The notes below the pieces were generated by a model. It had not been told where the DNA came from. It saw only the letters and a program-made list of their open reading frames with translations, and made no database searches. Both the position numbers and the translations under genes were made by a program. Positions 46,330-55,285 of a stretch of 64,000 bases of DNA are shown in pieces. The stretch is from Marinilabiliaceae bacterium UBA5488 (GTDB lineage: Bacteria > Bacteroidota > Bacteroidia > Bacteroidales > Marinilabiliaceae), in assembly GCA_002427105.1 (NCBI GenBank), contig DIPM01000011.1:6521-70520 (forward strand). Reading direction: 5' to 3'. Positions within the stretch are counted from its first letter, which is position 1. The number at the start of each line of letters is the position of its first letter.

Positions 46330-47394
46330 ATGAAGCAGAGAAAGTCTCAGATTTGGAAAAATATTGCTATTCATTCTATCTTTTGGATGTTTTGGCTGGT
46401 GGCTCCTATCTTGTTTTCGGTGGGAGATAGAGGCATTCGCTTCCCGGTGCATCCCGAATACTACTTCAGGTCGTTTTTTACTCTGGCCTTGTTTTATCTA
46501 AACTATTTCTGGTTAATTGATAAAACATTATTTGAACATAAAATTGTACGTTTTCTGGTGGTCAATGTTGTGTTTTTAGCATTCATCACGGGCTTTGAGT
46601 TTGTTCAGCACGAAATATTCACCTCCGGATTATTCAGGGGAGAAACGCTTGAGCTGCCAGAGGAGGGATTCAAAGAGAGGAGACGGCCGCCTGTTTTCAT
46701 TATATTAACAGGCATGCTCTTCTCCTATATTTTTGTAATTAGTATTGCGGTAGCGATAAAAACCACAGCCCGTTGGATTAAGCTGGACGCTCAACGTAAG
46801 ACGCTTGAGAATGAGAATTTGAAGTCGGAGCTTAACAATCTAAAGATGCAGCTTAACCCCCATTTCTTTTTTAACACCCTAAATAATATCTACTCGCTGA
46901 TACAATCAGATCAGGATAAGGCACAAGAAGCTGTTCATCGATTGGCCAAGCTAATGCGTTATCATTTATATGAAACCAATCCTGAAAAAGTGCCTTTAAG
47001 GGGTGAGATCGAGTTTCTTGAAAGCTATGTGTCTTTAATGAAGATGCGTTCTACCTCTATGGTGGAAGTTAGCTTTAATTATCAGTTGAGTAACGACAAG
47101 GCTCTGATAGCTCCTTTGTTATTTATTCCGGTTATTGAGAATGCATTTAAGTATGGTATCAGTAATGATATTAGGTCGCTTATTGACATTCAGATTAGTG
47201 AGATTGATAATGAGTTGAGTTTGTCGGTTAAAAATAATGTAGTTAATAAACCTGACCCGAAATCTGAGCATACCGGTATTGGTCTGGATAACCTAAGAAA
47301 ACGCTTGAATCTTATTTATCCTAAAGCCCACACTATTTCTGCAGGCCGGATAGGTGATAAATTTGTTGTAAATCTTAGAATTAATCTTAGTTAA
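46330..47394 (+). CDS. LytS-type sensor histidine kinase (exporter operon)
   Basis: 354 residues: four membrane helices (about 10-170), a coiled-coil linker, and the His_kinase domain with LQLNPHFFFNTLNNIYSL-type sequence plus the N-box VIENAFKYG. It phosphorylates the LytTR regulator encoded 24 bp downstream. It is the second such kinase in the window, only about 11 kb from the first and with different neighbours, so cross-talk must be limited by specificity. Confidence 0.92.
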   Translation: MKQRKSQIWKNIAIHSIFWMFWLVAPILFSVGDRGIRFPVHPEYYFRSFFTLALFYLNYFWLIDKTLFEHKIVRFLVVNVVFLAFITGFEFVQHEIFTSGLFRGETLELPEEGFKERRRPPVFIILTGMLFSYIFVISIAVAIKTTARWIKLDAQRKTLENENLKSELNNLKMQLNPHFFFNTLNNIYSLIQSDQDKAQEAVHRLAKLMRYHLYETNPEKVPLRGEIEFLESYVSLMKMRSTSMVEVSFNYQLSNDKALIAPLLFIPVIENAFKYGISNDIRSLIDIQISEIDNELSLSVKNNVVNKPDPKSEHTGIGLDNLRKRLNLIYPKAHTISAGRIGDKFVVNLRINLS

Positions 47395-47418
47395 GCGCTT
47401 AATGCTAAATATTTGTAA

Positions 47419-48141
47419 ATGACTATTAACTGCCTGATTGTTGATGATGAGCCCCTGGCTCTCGATTTGATTGAAAGTTATGTGAGGAAAACTCCTTACC
47501 TGAATTTAATCGCTAAGTGCAGTAGTGCATTTCAGGCAATGGCTATGATGAATGAAGCAAAGATAGACCTGCTGTTTTTGGATATTCAGATGCCGGGCCT
47601 TACCGGCTTGGAGTTTTCAAAATCGCTGCAAAACGAGGTCAAGGTAATTTTCACAACAGCCTATAGTCAATTTGCTCTGGAAGGTTTCAAAGTTGATGCC
47701 CTTGATTATCTGGTTAAGCCATTTAACTATCTTGAATTCTTACGTGCTGCCTCAAAAGCACGTGAATGGTTTTCTCTTGTTAACAGCTCTCAAAACAGAA
47801 GTGATACTCCTGTGGCAGCTTCTATTATGCTTAAGTCTGATTCCAAATTGGTGGCTGTCGAACTCTCTTCTATCCTTTACATCGAGAGCATGGGCGATTA
47901 TGTTAAAGTTTATTGTAAGGATAAAGAGCAGCCAATAATTACGCAAATGACCATGAAGCTTATGGCGGATAAATTGCCTATAAAGGATTTCTTTAGGGTT
48001 CACCGTTCCTATTTAGTTAACATTAGAATGGTTAAGACTATCGAGCGTAATCGTATTATTTTCAATAAAACGTATATCCCGATTTCGGATTCTGTTAAGG
48101 ATGAATTTTATAAGATACTAAAGGATAGCTTTCTTATGTAA
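47419..48141 (+). CDS. LytTR-family response regulator (exporter operon)
   Basis: 240 residues: REC domain (VDDEPLALDL, phospho-Asp in LLFLDIQMPG, switch Lys in DYLVKPF) and LytTR DNA-binding domain (YVKVYCKDK, FRVHRSYLVNI). It probably controls the exporter operon. The palindrome at 41599-41631 is a candidate target, though LytTR sites are usually direct repeats. Confidence 0.93.
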   Translation: MTINCLIVDDEPLALDLIESYVRKTPYLNLIAKCSSAFQAMAMMNEAKIDLLFLDIQMPGLTGLEFSKSLQNEVKVIFTTAYSQFALEGFKVDALDYLVKPFNYLEFLRAASKAREWFSLVNSSQNRSDTPVAASIMLKSDSKLVAVELSSILYIESMGDYVKVYCKDKEQPIITQMTMKLMADKLPIKDFFRVHRSYLVNIRMVKTIERNRIIFNKTYIPISDSVKDEFYKILKDSFLM

Positions 48142-48236
48142 GCATAAATTATGAATACGGGAAGGAATGTTTATATATTTCCAAAATAGGGAGGAACACA
48201 CTATCTTTATCTTTCTTTGGAAATATAATCTTTGTT

Positions 48237-50147
48237 ATGTCGGCTATTCATCTCTCACTTCAGAAACATTTTGGATACAAAACCTTTCGACCCGGCCAGG
48301 AGCAGGCTATAAACACTCTTTTGGCTGGACGCTCGGTAGCGGCTATCTTTCCTACCGGATCGGGTAAATCACTTATTTATCAGCTTGCAGCCCTGCATTT
48401 ACCTAAGCTTACTCTTGTCGTTTCGCCTCTGCTGGCTTTGATTAGCGACCAGCTTGAGTCTATGCAGCAAAGTGGCATTCCTGCCGCACGTATTGACTCT
48501 ACGCTGGATAATGTGGAAATGCGCAAGATACGTGATGAGGTGAAGCAAGGACGTGTTAAGATACTGATGATATCAGTAGAAAGATTTAAGAATGAGACCT
48601 TTCGCCAGTTTTTGTCGGGAGTGGAGCTGTCGCTGATGGTGATTGATGAGGCGCATTGCATCTCTGAATGGGGGCATAACTTCCGCCCTGATTATCTGAA
48701 GCTGCCCGAGTATAAGCGTAACTTCAATATACCACAGGTTTTGTTGCTAACAGCCACCGCCACCCCTAAGGTTATTGGAGATATGTGTAAGCGCTTTGCT
48801 ATTGCTGAAGATGACGTTGTAATGACAGGCTTTTATCGGCCAAATCTGCATCTTTCAGTGCTGCCCGTGGCTGAGGAAGCCAAAATGGAAAAGCTGGCAG
48901 AGCTCTTAAAACCGGTGAGCAATGATTCGACTATTGTGTATGTTACCTTGCAGAGGACTGCCGAAGAGGTGGCTTCTAATCTGCGGCAAGAGGGTATAAA
49001 TGCTGTGGCCTATCATGCCGGCATGAATAATGTTGAGCGGGAGTCCATACAATCGGCGTTTATGTATGGTCAGATTCCTGTGATTGTGGCAACTATAGCA
49101 TTTGGGATGGGCATCGATAAGTCTGATATTCGGCAGGTTATACACTATGATTTACCCAAATCAATAGAGAGCTATAGTCAGGAGATTGGCCGTGCCGGTC
49201 GCGACGGGAAGCTGTCTTATTGTACTCTCTTGGGAAATAAAGACAAGGTAAATGTGCTGGAGAATTTTGTTTACGGCGACAGTCCGGAGCGTTCGGCGAT
49301 AAAAGAACTTCTTGGGAGGCTTGCAGCTGCCGGAAGCAGATGGGAAATTCAGATATTAAGCTTGTCTAATGCCGTTAATATTCGTCAGTTACCACTAAAA
49401 ACTCTCCTGGTTTATTTGGAAATGGAAGGCCTTATAAAGCCTCTTTACAGTTTTTACGCTTCATATAAATATAAAAATGTATTGGATGATGAGCAGATTT
49501 TGGCAAAATTCCCCGGGGAGCGCCGGGCTTTTCTGAGGGCAATATTAGACAATTCTACCAAGGCAAGAATCTGGACTACCGTTGATTTTGATGCTGTGAT
49601 GGCTAATTATAACACTGATCGTCAGAGGATAATTGCTGCTCTTGATTATTTTGACAGTAAGGGATTTATTCAGTTGGAGGCAAGTCAAATGAGCGAGGTG
49701 TTTGAAGTCCTGCAGCCCGGATTTGATGTCGAACAGCTGTCCGACCTTATTTATGAGAAGTTTGCTTCGCGGGAAAAGTCAGAAGTCCAACGTATAAAAG
49801 ATATGATTGACTTCTTTGAAGGCGAGCGCTGCCTTTCAGTGGCGCTTTCAGAGTATTTTGGGGAGACAAGTACTTGGGAGAACTGTGGACATTGCTCAGT
49901 ATGCCTTAGCAGTTCGGCTAAGTTTGAAAGTAGCCTTTCCTTAGAGCCGCTCTCTAAGGCTGTGGTTGATAGCAAGTTGGCCGTACTTAAGACCGAGCAC
50001 GGAGGCCGAAATTTATCTCCGGTTACTCTTACCCGCTTCCTATGCGGCATCCACACGCCGCTATTCACCTCAATCAAGGCCTCGTCGATTAGTGGCTACG
50101 GAGCATTTGAAAATTACCGCTTTGAGGAGGTTCTGAAGTATTGTTGA
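48237..50147 (+). CDS. recQ: RecQ-family ATP-dependent DNA helicase
   Basis: 636 residues. Helicase motifs: FPTGSGKS (I), VIDEAHCISEWGHNFRP (II, DEAH-type), LLTATATP (III), IATIAFGMGIDKSDIR (V) and QEIGRAGRDG (VI). The RecQ zinc-binding cysteines appear as CLSVALSEYF ... CGHCSVC. An HRDC domain is not obvious. It has its own short upstream gap (about 95 bp) and is not coupled to neighbours. Function in replication-fork repair is known for the family. Confidence 0.94.
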   Translation: MSAIHLSLQKHFGYKTFRPGQEQAINTLLAGRSVAAIFPTGSGKSLIYQLAALHLPKLTLVVSPLLALISDQLESMQQSGIPAARIDSTLDNVEMRKIRDEVKQGRVKILMISVERFKNETFRQFLSGVELSLMVIDEAHCISEWGHNFRPDYLKLPEYKRNFNIPQVLLLTATATPKVIGDMCKRFAIAEDDVVMTGFYRPNLHLSVLPVAEEAKMEKLAELLKPVSNDSTIVYVTLQRTAEEVASNLRQEGINAVAYHAGMNNVERESIQSAFMYGQIPVIVATIAFGMGIDKSDIRQVIHYDLPKSIESYSQEIGRAGRDGKLSYCTLLGNKDKVNVLENFVYGDSPERSAIKELLGRLAAAGSRWEIQILSLSNAVNIRQLPLKTLLVYLEMEGLIKPLYSFYASYKYKNVLDDEQILAKFPGERRAFLRAILDNSTKARIWTTVDFDAVMANYNTDRQRIIAALDYFDSKGFIQLEASQMSEVFEVLQPGFDVEQLSDLIYEKFASREKSEVQRIKDMIDFFEGERCLSVALSEYFGETSTWENCGHCSVCLSSSAKFESSLSLEPLSKAVVDSKLAVLKTEHGGRNLSPVTLTRFLCGIHTPLFTSIKASSISGYGAFENYRFEEVLKYC

Positions 50148-50165
50148 ATAGCGCAAACCAACTCG

Positions 50166-51308
50166 TCAGCTCATTCTGCTCTTGTAATCGGAGTAGTCAA
50201 AGCTACGCAGCACTCTAAGTCCGCTATTGTCATTCCATAAAGCTATGGAAGGGTGAGGCACGCCGTTAAACATGGTGGTTTTCACTATTGTATAATGAAT
50301 CATATCTTCAAAAACTATCTTATCGCCGGGTTTCAAAGGCTTGTCGAAAGACCAGTCGCCGATAAAGTCACCTGCCAGGCAGCTGTTTCCTCCCATACGA
50401 TAAGTCGGTTTCCCCTCGACCGGCTCATTGTATGCCCCTCTTATCCGTGGTTTATAAGGCATTTCGAGACAGTCGGGCATGTGGGCGGTGAATGAAACAT
50501 TGAGTATGGCTGTTTTGATACCCTTGTTTTCTACAATATCAACTACATCAGATACAAGCACCCCTGTTTCCCAGGCAAAAGCACTGCCCGGCTCCATTAT
50601 AATTTCAATATTCCACTTTTCCTTAAAGCGTTTAAGAACAGAAATCAGATGTTCTATATCATAATCCTTGTGAGTCATCAGATGACCGCCACCCATATTT
50701 ATCCATTTGGCCTGCTTCAGATAACTAGCAAACTGTCGCTCGATAGCTTCCAGCGTTTTTTCCAAACTATAAGAGTTGGATTCGCAAAGAGAATGAAAAT
50801 GTATTCCTTCTATTCCTTCAGGAAGCTCTGAAGGCATATTTTCTATGCTTACGCCCATCCTTGAGCCCGGCGAAGAAGGGTTGTACAGGTCTGTATCAAC
50901 CTCGCTGTAGCCGTGATTAATCCTTATCCCTAATGATACCTTGCGTTCAAAAGCTTTTACCATGGGCAAAAAACGCTCGAACTGAGTGAATGAGTTAAAG
51001 GTGATATGATTGCTATATTTCAATATTTCAGGGAATTCATTTTCAGTATATGCCGGCGAATAGGTATGAGCCAAACTGCCCATTTCTTCGTAGGCCAGTC
51101 GTGCCTCATGAATACTGCTGGCAGTGGAGCAGGGGATATACTCGCGTACAATAGGGAAGACTGTCCATAGGCTAAATGCCTTGAATGCCAAAATGATATC
51201 TACCCCTGCGCGTTCCTTGACTGATTTAATCAGCGCCAGATTGTTGCGAAAAGGCTGCTCGTCAAGCACATAGCAAGGCGATGGCAACTGCTGAATATTT
51301 ATTCCCAT
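50166..51308 (-). CDS. nspC: Carboxynorspermidine/carboxyspermidine decarboxylase
   Basis: 380 residues of the alanine-racemase-fold PLP decarboxylases. The PLP lysine is Lys43 in ILAFKAFSLWT. Later motifs (HFHSLCESN, NMGGGHLMTHKDYD, EPGSAFAWETG and the substrate-site FEDMIHYTIVKTTMFNG) match NspC. It makes spermidine or norspermidine from the carboxy precursor. The partner carboxyspermidine dehydrogenase is not next to it. It is convergent with recQ, with 18 bp between stops. Confidence 0.92.
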   Translation of the reverse strand: MGINIQQLPSPCYVLDEQPFRNNLALIKSVKERAGVDIILAFKAFSLWTVFPIVREYIPCSTASSIHEARLAYEEMGSLAHTYSPAYTENEFPEILKYSNHITFNSFTQFERFLPMVKAFERKVSLGIRINHGYSEVDTDLYNPSSPGSRMGVSIENMPSELPEGIEGIHFHSLCESNSYSLEKTLEAIERQFASYLKQAKWINMGGGHLMTHKDYDIEHLISVLKRFKEKWNIEIIMEPGSAFAWETGVLVSDVVDIVENKGIKTAILNVSFTAHMPDCLEMPYKPRIRGAYNEPVEGKPTYRMGGNSCLAGDFIGDWSFDKPLKPGDKIVFEDMIHYTIVKTTMFNGVPHPSIALWNDNSGLRVLRSFDYSDYKSRMS

Positions 51309-51321
51309 TATTTATGAGTTT

Positions 51322-51431
51322 AAAGTTCAAAGTTCAAAGTTCTAAGTGACAAAGATAGTGGAAAAGAACTTATGAGTTATGAGTTATGAGTGAGTAGGTT
51401 TAAGCTTCAAACTCATAACTCATAACTAATA
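51322..51431. repeat. Simple repeats and long imperfect hairpin between nspC and pstB
   Basis: AAAGTTC occurs three times in a row (51322-51342). Then TATGAGTTATGAGTTATGAG (about 51371-51390) is inverted as CTCATAACTCATAACTAATA (about 51412-51431), with a spacer near 20 bp. Such AGTTATGAG arrays recur between genes in Bacteroidota genomes. It may form a terminator-like structure for pst or be neutral repeat DNA. Confidence 0.6.
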
Positions 51432-51444
51432 ACTCACAACTTTC

Positions 51445-52263
51445 CTAATTTCCCTCCACAAGGTATTCTTTCAGTTTGTCGGTCTGTGGATTGTTAAACA
51501 GTTCGTCGGGGCTGCCTTGTTCTATAATAGCCCCATCCGACATAAACACTACGTTGTCGGCCAAGCGAATAGCCTGTCTCAATACGTGAGTTACTAAAAT
51601 TATGGTATAGTGCTTTTTTAAGCGGCGAAACAGCTCTTCTATAGTTTTACTTGAAATGGGGTCGAGAGCAGAAGTTGGTTCGTCGGCTAGTATTATCCTT
51701 GGTTTTACGGCTAATCCGCGAGCAAGGCACAGACGTTGTTGCTGGCCAATAGAGAGGCTTGTGGCCGGACTGTTAAGACGGTCTTTGACCTCGTCCCACA
51801 AGCCTACTTCTTCGAGGTTCTTTTGTACGCTGTATTGAATCAATTTCTTATCCCTGATTCCTTTCAGTTTTATTCCGTAAGCAACATTCTTATATATGGA
51901 GACAGGAAGCGGATAGGGGCGTTGAGACAAAAGACCCATCTTTTGCCGTATGGAAGGCACGTTTTTACTCGTATTAAGGATGTCATCGCCATCAATCAAT
52001 ATACTGCCGCTCACCTCAAGCTCGCGATAGAGATCGGTTAGCTTATTCATGCATTTTAGCAGAGTGGTTTTGCCGCAACCCGAAGGCCCCAGGAGCACTG
52101 TCACCCTGTTTTTAGGAATCTCCAGATTGATGTTTTTGAGAATATGATGGTCTTCAACATATACATTCAGATCTTTTATCTGAAGAATGGTGCTGCTTAC
52201 ATCATTTATCTCCCTTTGTTCTACCGAGACTTCTGTCATTGTATCTATATTTGAAAAGCTCAT
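51445..52263 (-). CDS. pstB: Phosphate ABC transporter ATPase
   Basis: 272 residues: Walker A GPSGCGKTT, Q-loop LLSQRPYPLP, signature LSIGQQQRLCLARGL, Walker B IILADEPTSALDP, H-loop VTHVLRQA. It energises phosphate import with PstA/PstC. It is last in the pstS-C-A-B order; a phoU gene, often next, is absent. Confidence 0.94.
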   Translation of the reverse strand: MSFSNIDTMTEVSVEQREINDVSSTILQIKDLNVYVEDHHILKNINLEIPKNRVTVLLGPSGCGKTTLLKCMNKLTDLYRELEVSGSILIDGDDILNTSKNVPSIRQKMGLLSQRPYPLPVSIYKNVAYGIKLKGIRDKKLIQYSVQKNLEEVGLWDEVKDRLNSPATSLSIGQQQRLCLARGLAVKPRIILADEPTSALDPISSKTIEELFRRLKKHYTIILVTHVLRQAIRLADNVVFMSDGAIIEQGSPDELFNNPQTDKLKEYLVEGN

Positions 52264-52269
52264 TGATTC

Positions 52270-53121
52270 TTAGTTTATGTTTGATTTCGAATACCTGTGG
52301 GATACAAAACGCGCCACCAGACTAATTACAAGAATCATTATAGTCAGGATTGCCGCCGAGGCATAGGCGCGTTCACGCACTTCGGGTATGGGTGAACTCA
52401 GCTGAAAAAACACTGCCAGAGGCAGGGTGGCTGCCGGTTCGTCAAAGGTTACAGGAATTAGGTCGGTATATCCGGCAGTAAACATTACTGCGGCAGCATC
52501 GCCGATGCCCCGCGCAAAGGAGAGCAATACAGCCGTGATAAAGCCTGAAAAGCCTTGTTTAAACATCACTTTATAAGCCATCTCTGTCTTGGTCGAGCCC
52601 AGTGCAAGCGATGCTTCATGTAGACCCTTGGGAATTGTGCAGAGCACCTCGTCGAAGCTGCGCACCATAATGGGCAGAATCAGAAGAGAAACGGTTATAA
52701 TACCCGCGATAAGTGAGGCATTCATCCCCAGATATAGCATCAGGGTAAAGCCGAAGGCTCCATAAACAATGGGAGGGATGCCCCATAAGGCATCCAGAAA
52801 GTAACGAACTACGTTTTGCGCCTTTTTAAAACGTATTAAGTGTACATTGATATACAGAGCTGCAGGAGCCCCGATAATAATTGCTATTACTGTTGAACCC
52901 AGTCCGATATATATAGAGCCCACAATGGCGTTGAGCACACCGCCTTCTCCTCCGTAATAAAAGCCTCCTTTCGGGGTTTTGGTAATCATATCCAGATTTA
53001 GCGCGCCAAATCCTTTCACAAATACTATCAATAGAATAAAGGCCAGGATAGCAATAATAGAATAGGACGCTACAGCAGATAGTATTTTAAATATGCCTTC
53101 CTCTATATTCTTCCTTTTCAT
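52270..53121 (-). CDS. pstA: Phosphate ABC transporter permease A
   Basis: 283 residues, six membrane helices, with the cytoplasmic EAA loop region (EASLALGSTKTEMAYKVM). Its start overlaps the pstC stop (4 bp) and it ends 6 bp before pstB, so it lies in a tight operon. Confidence 0.93.
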   Translation of the reverse strand: MKRKNIEEGIFKILSAVASYSIIAILAFILLIVFVKGFGALNLDMITKTPKGGFYYGGEGGVLNAIVGSIYIGLGSTVIAIIIGAPAALYINVHLIRFKKAQNVVRYFLDALWGIPPIVYGAFGFTLMLYLGMNASLIAGIITVSLLILPIMVRSFDEVLCTIPKGLHEASLALGSTKTEMAYKVMFKQGFSGFITAVLLSFARGIGDAAAVMFTAGYTDLIPVTFDEPAATLPLAVFFQLSSPIPEVRERAYASAAILTIMILVISLVARFVSHRYSKSNIN

Positions 53122-54005
53122 GCTTTCTGGGTTTTATGTATGAGATATCTGAAAAACAGATTGATGACAAGTATGATAACTAAAAGTAAAAGTGCCGCGA
53201 ACATTAAAGCCGCGTCGTACATCGGTATTGAAAGCATTTCCCCGTAGTTGTTGGCTATCAGGGCCGGAAGAGGATAGCCCGGATCAAAAGGATTCAGGGA
53301 GCTGAGTACGCGGTTGCCCACAACCATCATTACTGCTATGGTTTCGCCGAAGGCCTTGGCCAGTGAAAGACCAAATGCCGATACAATACCCGGGCGACTG
53401 TGACGGATAACAACATGTTTGATTGATTCCCAGTAAGTAGCTCCCAGTGACAAAGATGCTTCGCGGGTTCCCATGGGCACTGTCTTAAATACCTCCATCA
53501 GCATATTGAGCATATATGGAATACACATTATCGCTAAGACTATTCCTCCGGCAAGTATCGAGTAGCCCGTTGTGTTTTGTCCAAATAATGGCGCCAAATA
53601 CCCGGAGATGAAGGGCACGATAATTAAAATTCCCCACACACCGTAGATTACAGAGGGAAGTCCCGCCAGAATATCAATAACAGGGTGGATAATTCTGACC
53701 AGCTTTTTTGAGGCATACTGGGTCAGATGTATAGCTGCCAAAAGACATACCGGGGCGCTGAAAATAAAGGCCAAAACTGTTACATAGAGCGAACCGGCAA
53801 TAAAAGGCCAAAATCCGAACTTGCCCTTTGTGGGTGCCCAGTTGGATGATGTAATCAGTTCAGTTAGTGTGTGTTGTTCAAAAACCGGGGCGGCTTTAAT
53901 ATATAGTCCTACTCCTATTATTAGTGGTAAAAGCAGAATGGTTACCAGCGAAATAACCATCCATGTCCCTGATAATCTATCAATTATTCTGCGTCTTAAA
54001 TACAT
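53118..54005 (-). CDS. pstC: Phosphate ABC transporter permease C
   Basis: 295 residues, six membrane helices with the EAA-loop region EASLSLGATYWESIKHVV. It partners PstA to form the membrane pore. It follows pstS by 4 bp. Confidence 0.93.
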   Translation of the reverse strand: MYLRRRIIDRLSGTWMVISLVTILLLPLIIGVGLYIKAAPVFEQHTLTELITSSNWAPTKGKFGFWPFIAGSLYVTVLAFIFSAPVCLLAAIHLTQYASKKLVRIIHPVIDILAGLPSVIYGVWGILIIVPFISGYLAPLFGQNTTGYSILAGGIVLAIMCIPYMLNMLMEVFKTVPMGTREASLSLGATYWESIKHVVIRHSRPGIVSAFGLSLAKAFGETIAVMMVVGNRVLSSLNPFDPGYPLPALIANNYGEMLSIPMYDAALMFAALLLLVIILVINLFFRYLIHKTQKA

Positions 54006-54009
54006 CTGC

Positions 54010-54948
54010 CTAGTTTAATAGCTCCAAATAATTCTGAATTAATTCCTGACTGATGGGCACATAACCTGCTTCGGTTACGTACTGTTGCCCCTCGGTTAGT
54101 GTCCATTTGATGAAATCGATAACCGCCTGTTTCTGAGGCTTACCTTTAGCAACAAAATATAGCTCGCGTGCCGGCGGCGAGGGATAGACTCCTTTTGCTA
54201 TTGCATCCAAAACGCCTGAAAAGTCTTCGTAAAAGTCTTCTTCTGCATCAATGACCCCATTGCCGTTGATGTCGATAGGGATAACTTCAAGACCCGGGCG
54301 CTTCTTGCCGGTTTTTACATCATAGACATAAATCGTGTTGTTGTATCCAATCGAAAGAGGATCCTTCGTGAGTGCTTCGGCAAGGCCGGGATCGCCAAAA
54401 ATACCTATGCCAAGCAGGTCTTCCTGACCTGCGTCGATATACTTAGCCCAGGTTTCGGCGGCACCGCAGGCATCAGCACGTGTATAGACCGACATTTGTG
54501 CTTCCTCGTCTAGCTTGAGAAGCTGGTTCCAGGTGGTGATTGTCCCGTCGATATATATTGCCTTGAATTCTTCGCGACTTAAACCTCTTTGCTTAAGTTG
54601 AGCAAGATAAGGATTATCGGCACTGGTTCCGGGTATTACGGCATCGATTGTAAGACCTACATACCATGTGCCACGGTCAAGTTCTGCCTGACTTATTTCC
54701 CTTGAAAACATTCCCAGATCAACTACCTCTGCCAAAGCATCGGCAAGACCTTTGCCTGCACCGCCTCCGCTGATATTGAAGCGCACTTCCGGATTTACCT
54801 TCTTATATTCTTCAGTCCATTTTATAACCAAAGGATAGAGCGCAAAAGCGCCTGAAAGCGTAATGGTTCTTTCTTTTTTCGCCTTTGATGCGCATGATGA
54901 AAGTATCAAGGCTGCTACTATCAGGTAGATTATACTTGTCTTTTTCAT
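54010..54948 (-). CDS. pstS: Phosphate-binding protein PstS with an EF-hand-like loop
   Basis: 312 residues; lipoprotein signal ending LSSC (about Cys19) and the PBP-like fold (SGAFALYPLVIKW, GGGAGKGLADALA). An insertion near residue 235 reads PIDINGNGVIDAEEDFYED, which matches a DxNxNGxIDxxE calcium-binding loop. It captures phosphate and delivers it to PstCA. It is the first gene of the operon. Confidence 0.9.
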   Translation of the reverse strand: MKKTSIIYLIVAALILSSCASKAKKERTITLSGAFALYPLVIKWTEEYKKVNPEVRFNISGGGAGKGLADALAEVVDLGMFSREISQAELDRGTWYVGLTIDAVIPGTSADNPYLAQLKQRGLSREEFKAIYIDGTITTWNQLLKLDEEAQMSVYTRADACGAAETWAKYIDAGQEDLLGIGIFGDPGLAEALTKDPLSIGYNNTIYVYDVKTGKKRPGLEVIPIDINGNGVIDAEEDFYEDFSGVLDAIAKGVYPSPPARELYFVAKGKPQKQAVIDFIKWTLTEGQQYVTEAGYVPISQELIQNYLELLN

Positions 54949-55285
54949 AGCTATATCATTGCTTGTTTTTCTCTTGGCTTTCGAAAGGTGAAATTATTAA
55001 ATATTTGTTTAATCTTGGTTATGATTATAATAAAGCGGTATTTATACCTATTTAAGCTGCTCTGTTCAATAATAATGCTGCAAAGTAGCAAAATCTACAT
55101 TTTTCATCATATACCGGAAATATGGTATTTGCCATGACCTGAAAGTTTATTTTTAAATATCAAAGCCCGGCAGGAATCAGCCGGGCTTTGATAATGCTTA
55201 AAAATTTGAAGTCTTATTGGTTTTACTATAAATTAGACTATAGCAGGTTTATGAGGATGCAAACCTTTTTTCGCTAATTCATCTG
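54949..55285. other. Gap between pstS and the arsenic operon
   Basis: The pst promoter and a terminator (55162-55189) lie here. The region is AT-rich and has no gene. Confidence 0.6.
55162..55189 (-). terminator. Terminator hairpin of the arsenic operon
   Basis: AAAGCCCGGC (55162-55171) and GCCGGGCTTT (55180-55189) form a perfect 10-bp stem with an 8-base loop. It lies 97 bp after the permease stop on the minus strand. Confidence 0.75.

Noticed and set aside
51322..51431. Repeats as a CRISPR or tandem minisatellite
   Set aside because: Units are 7-9 bp and inverted, with no spacers.
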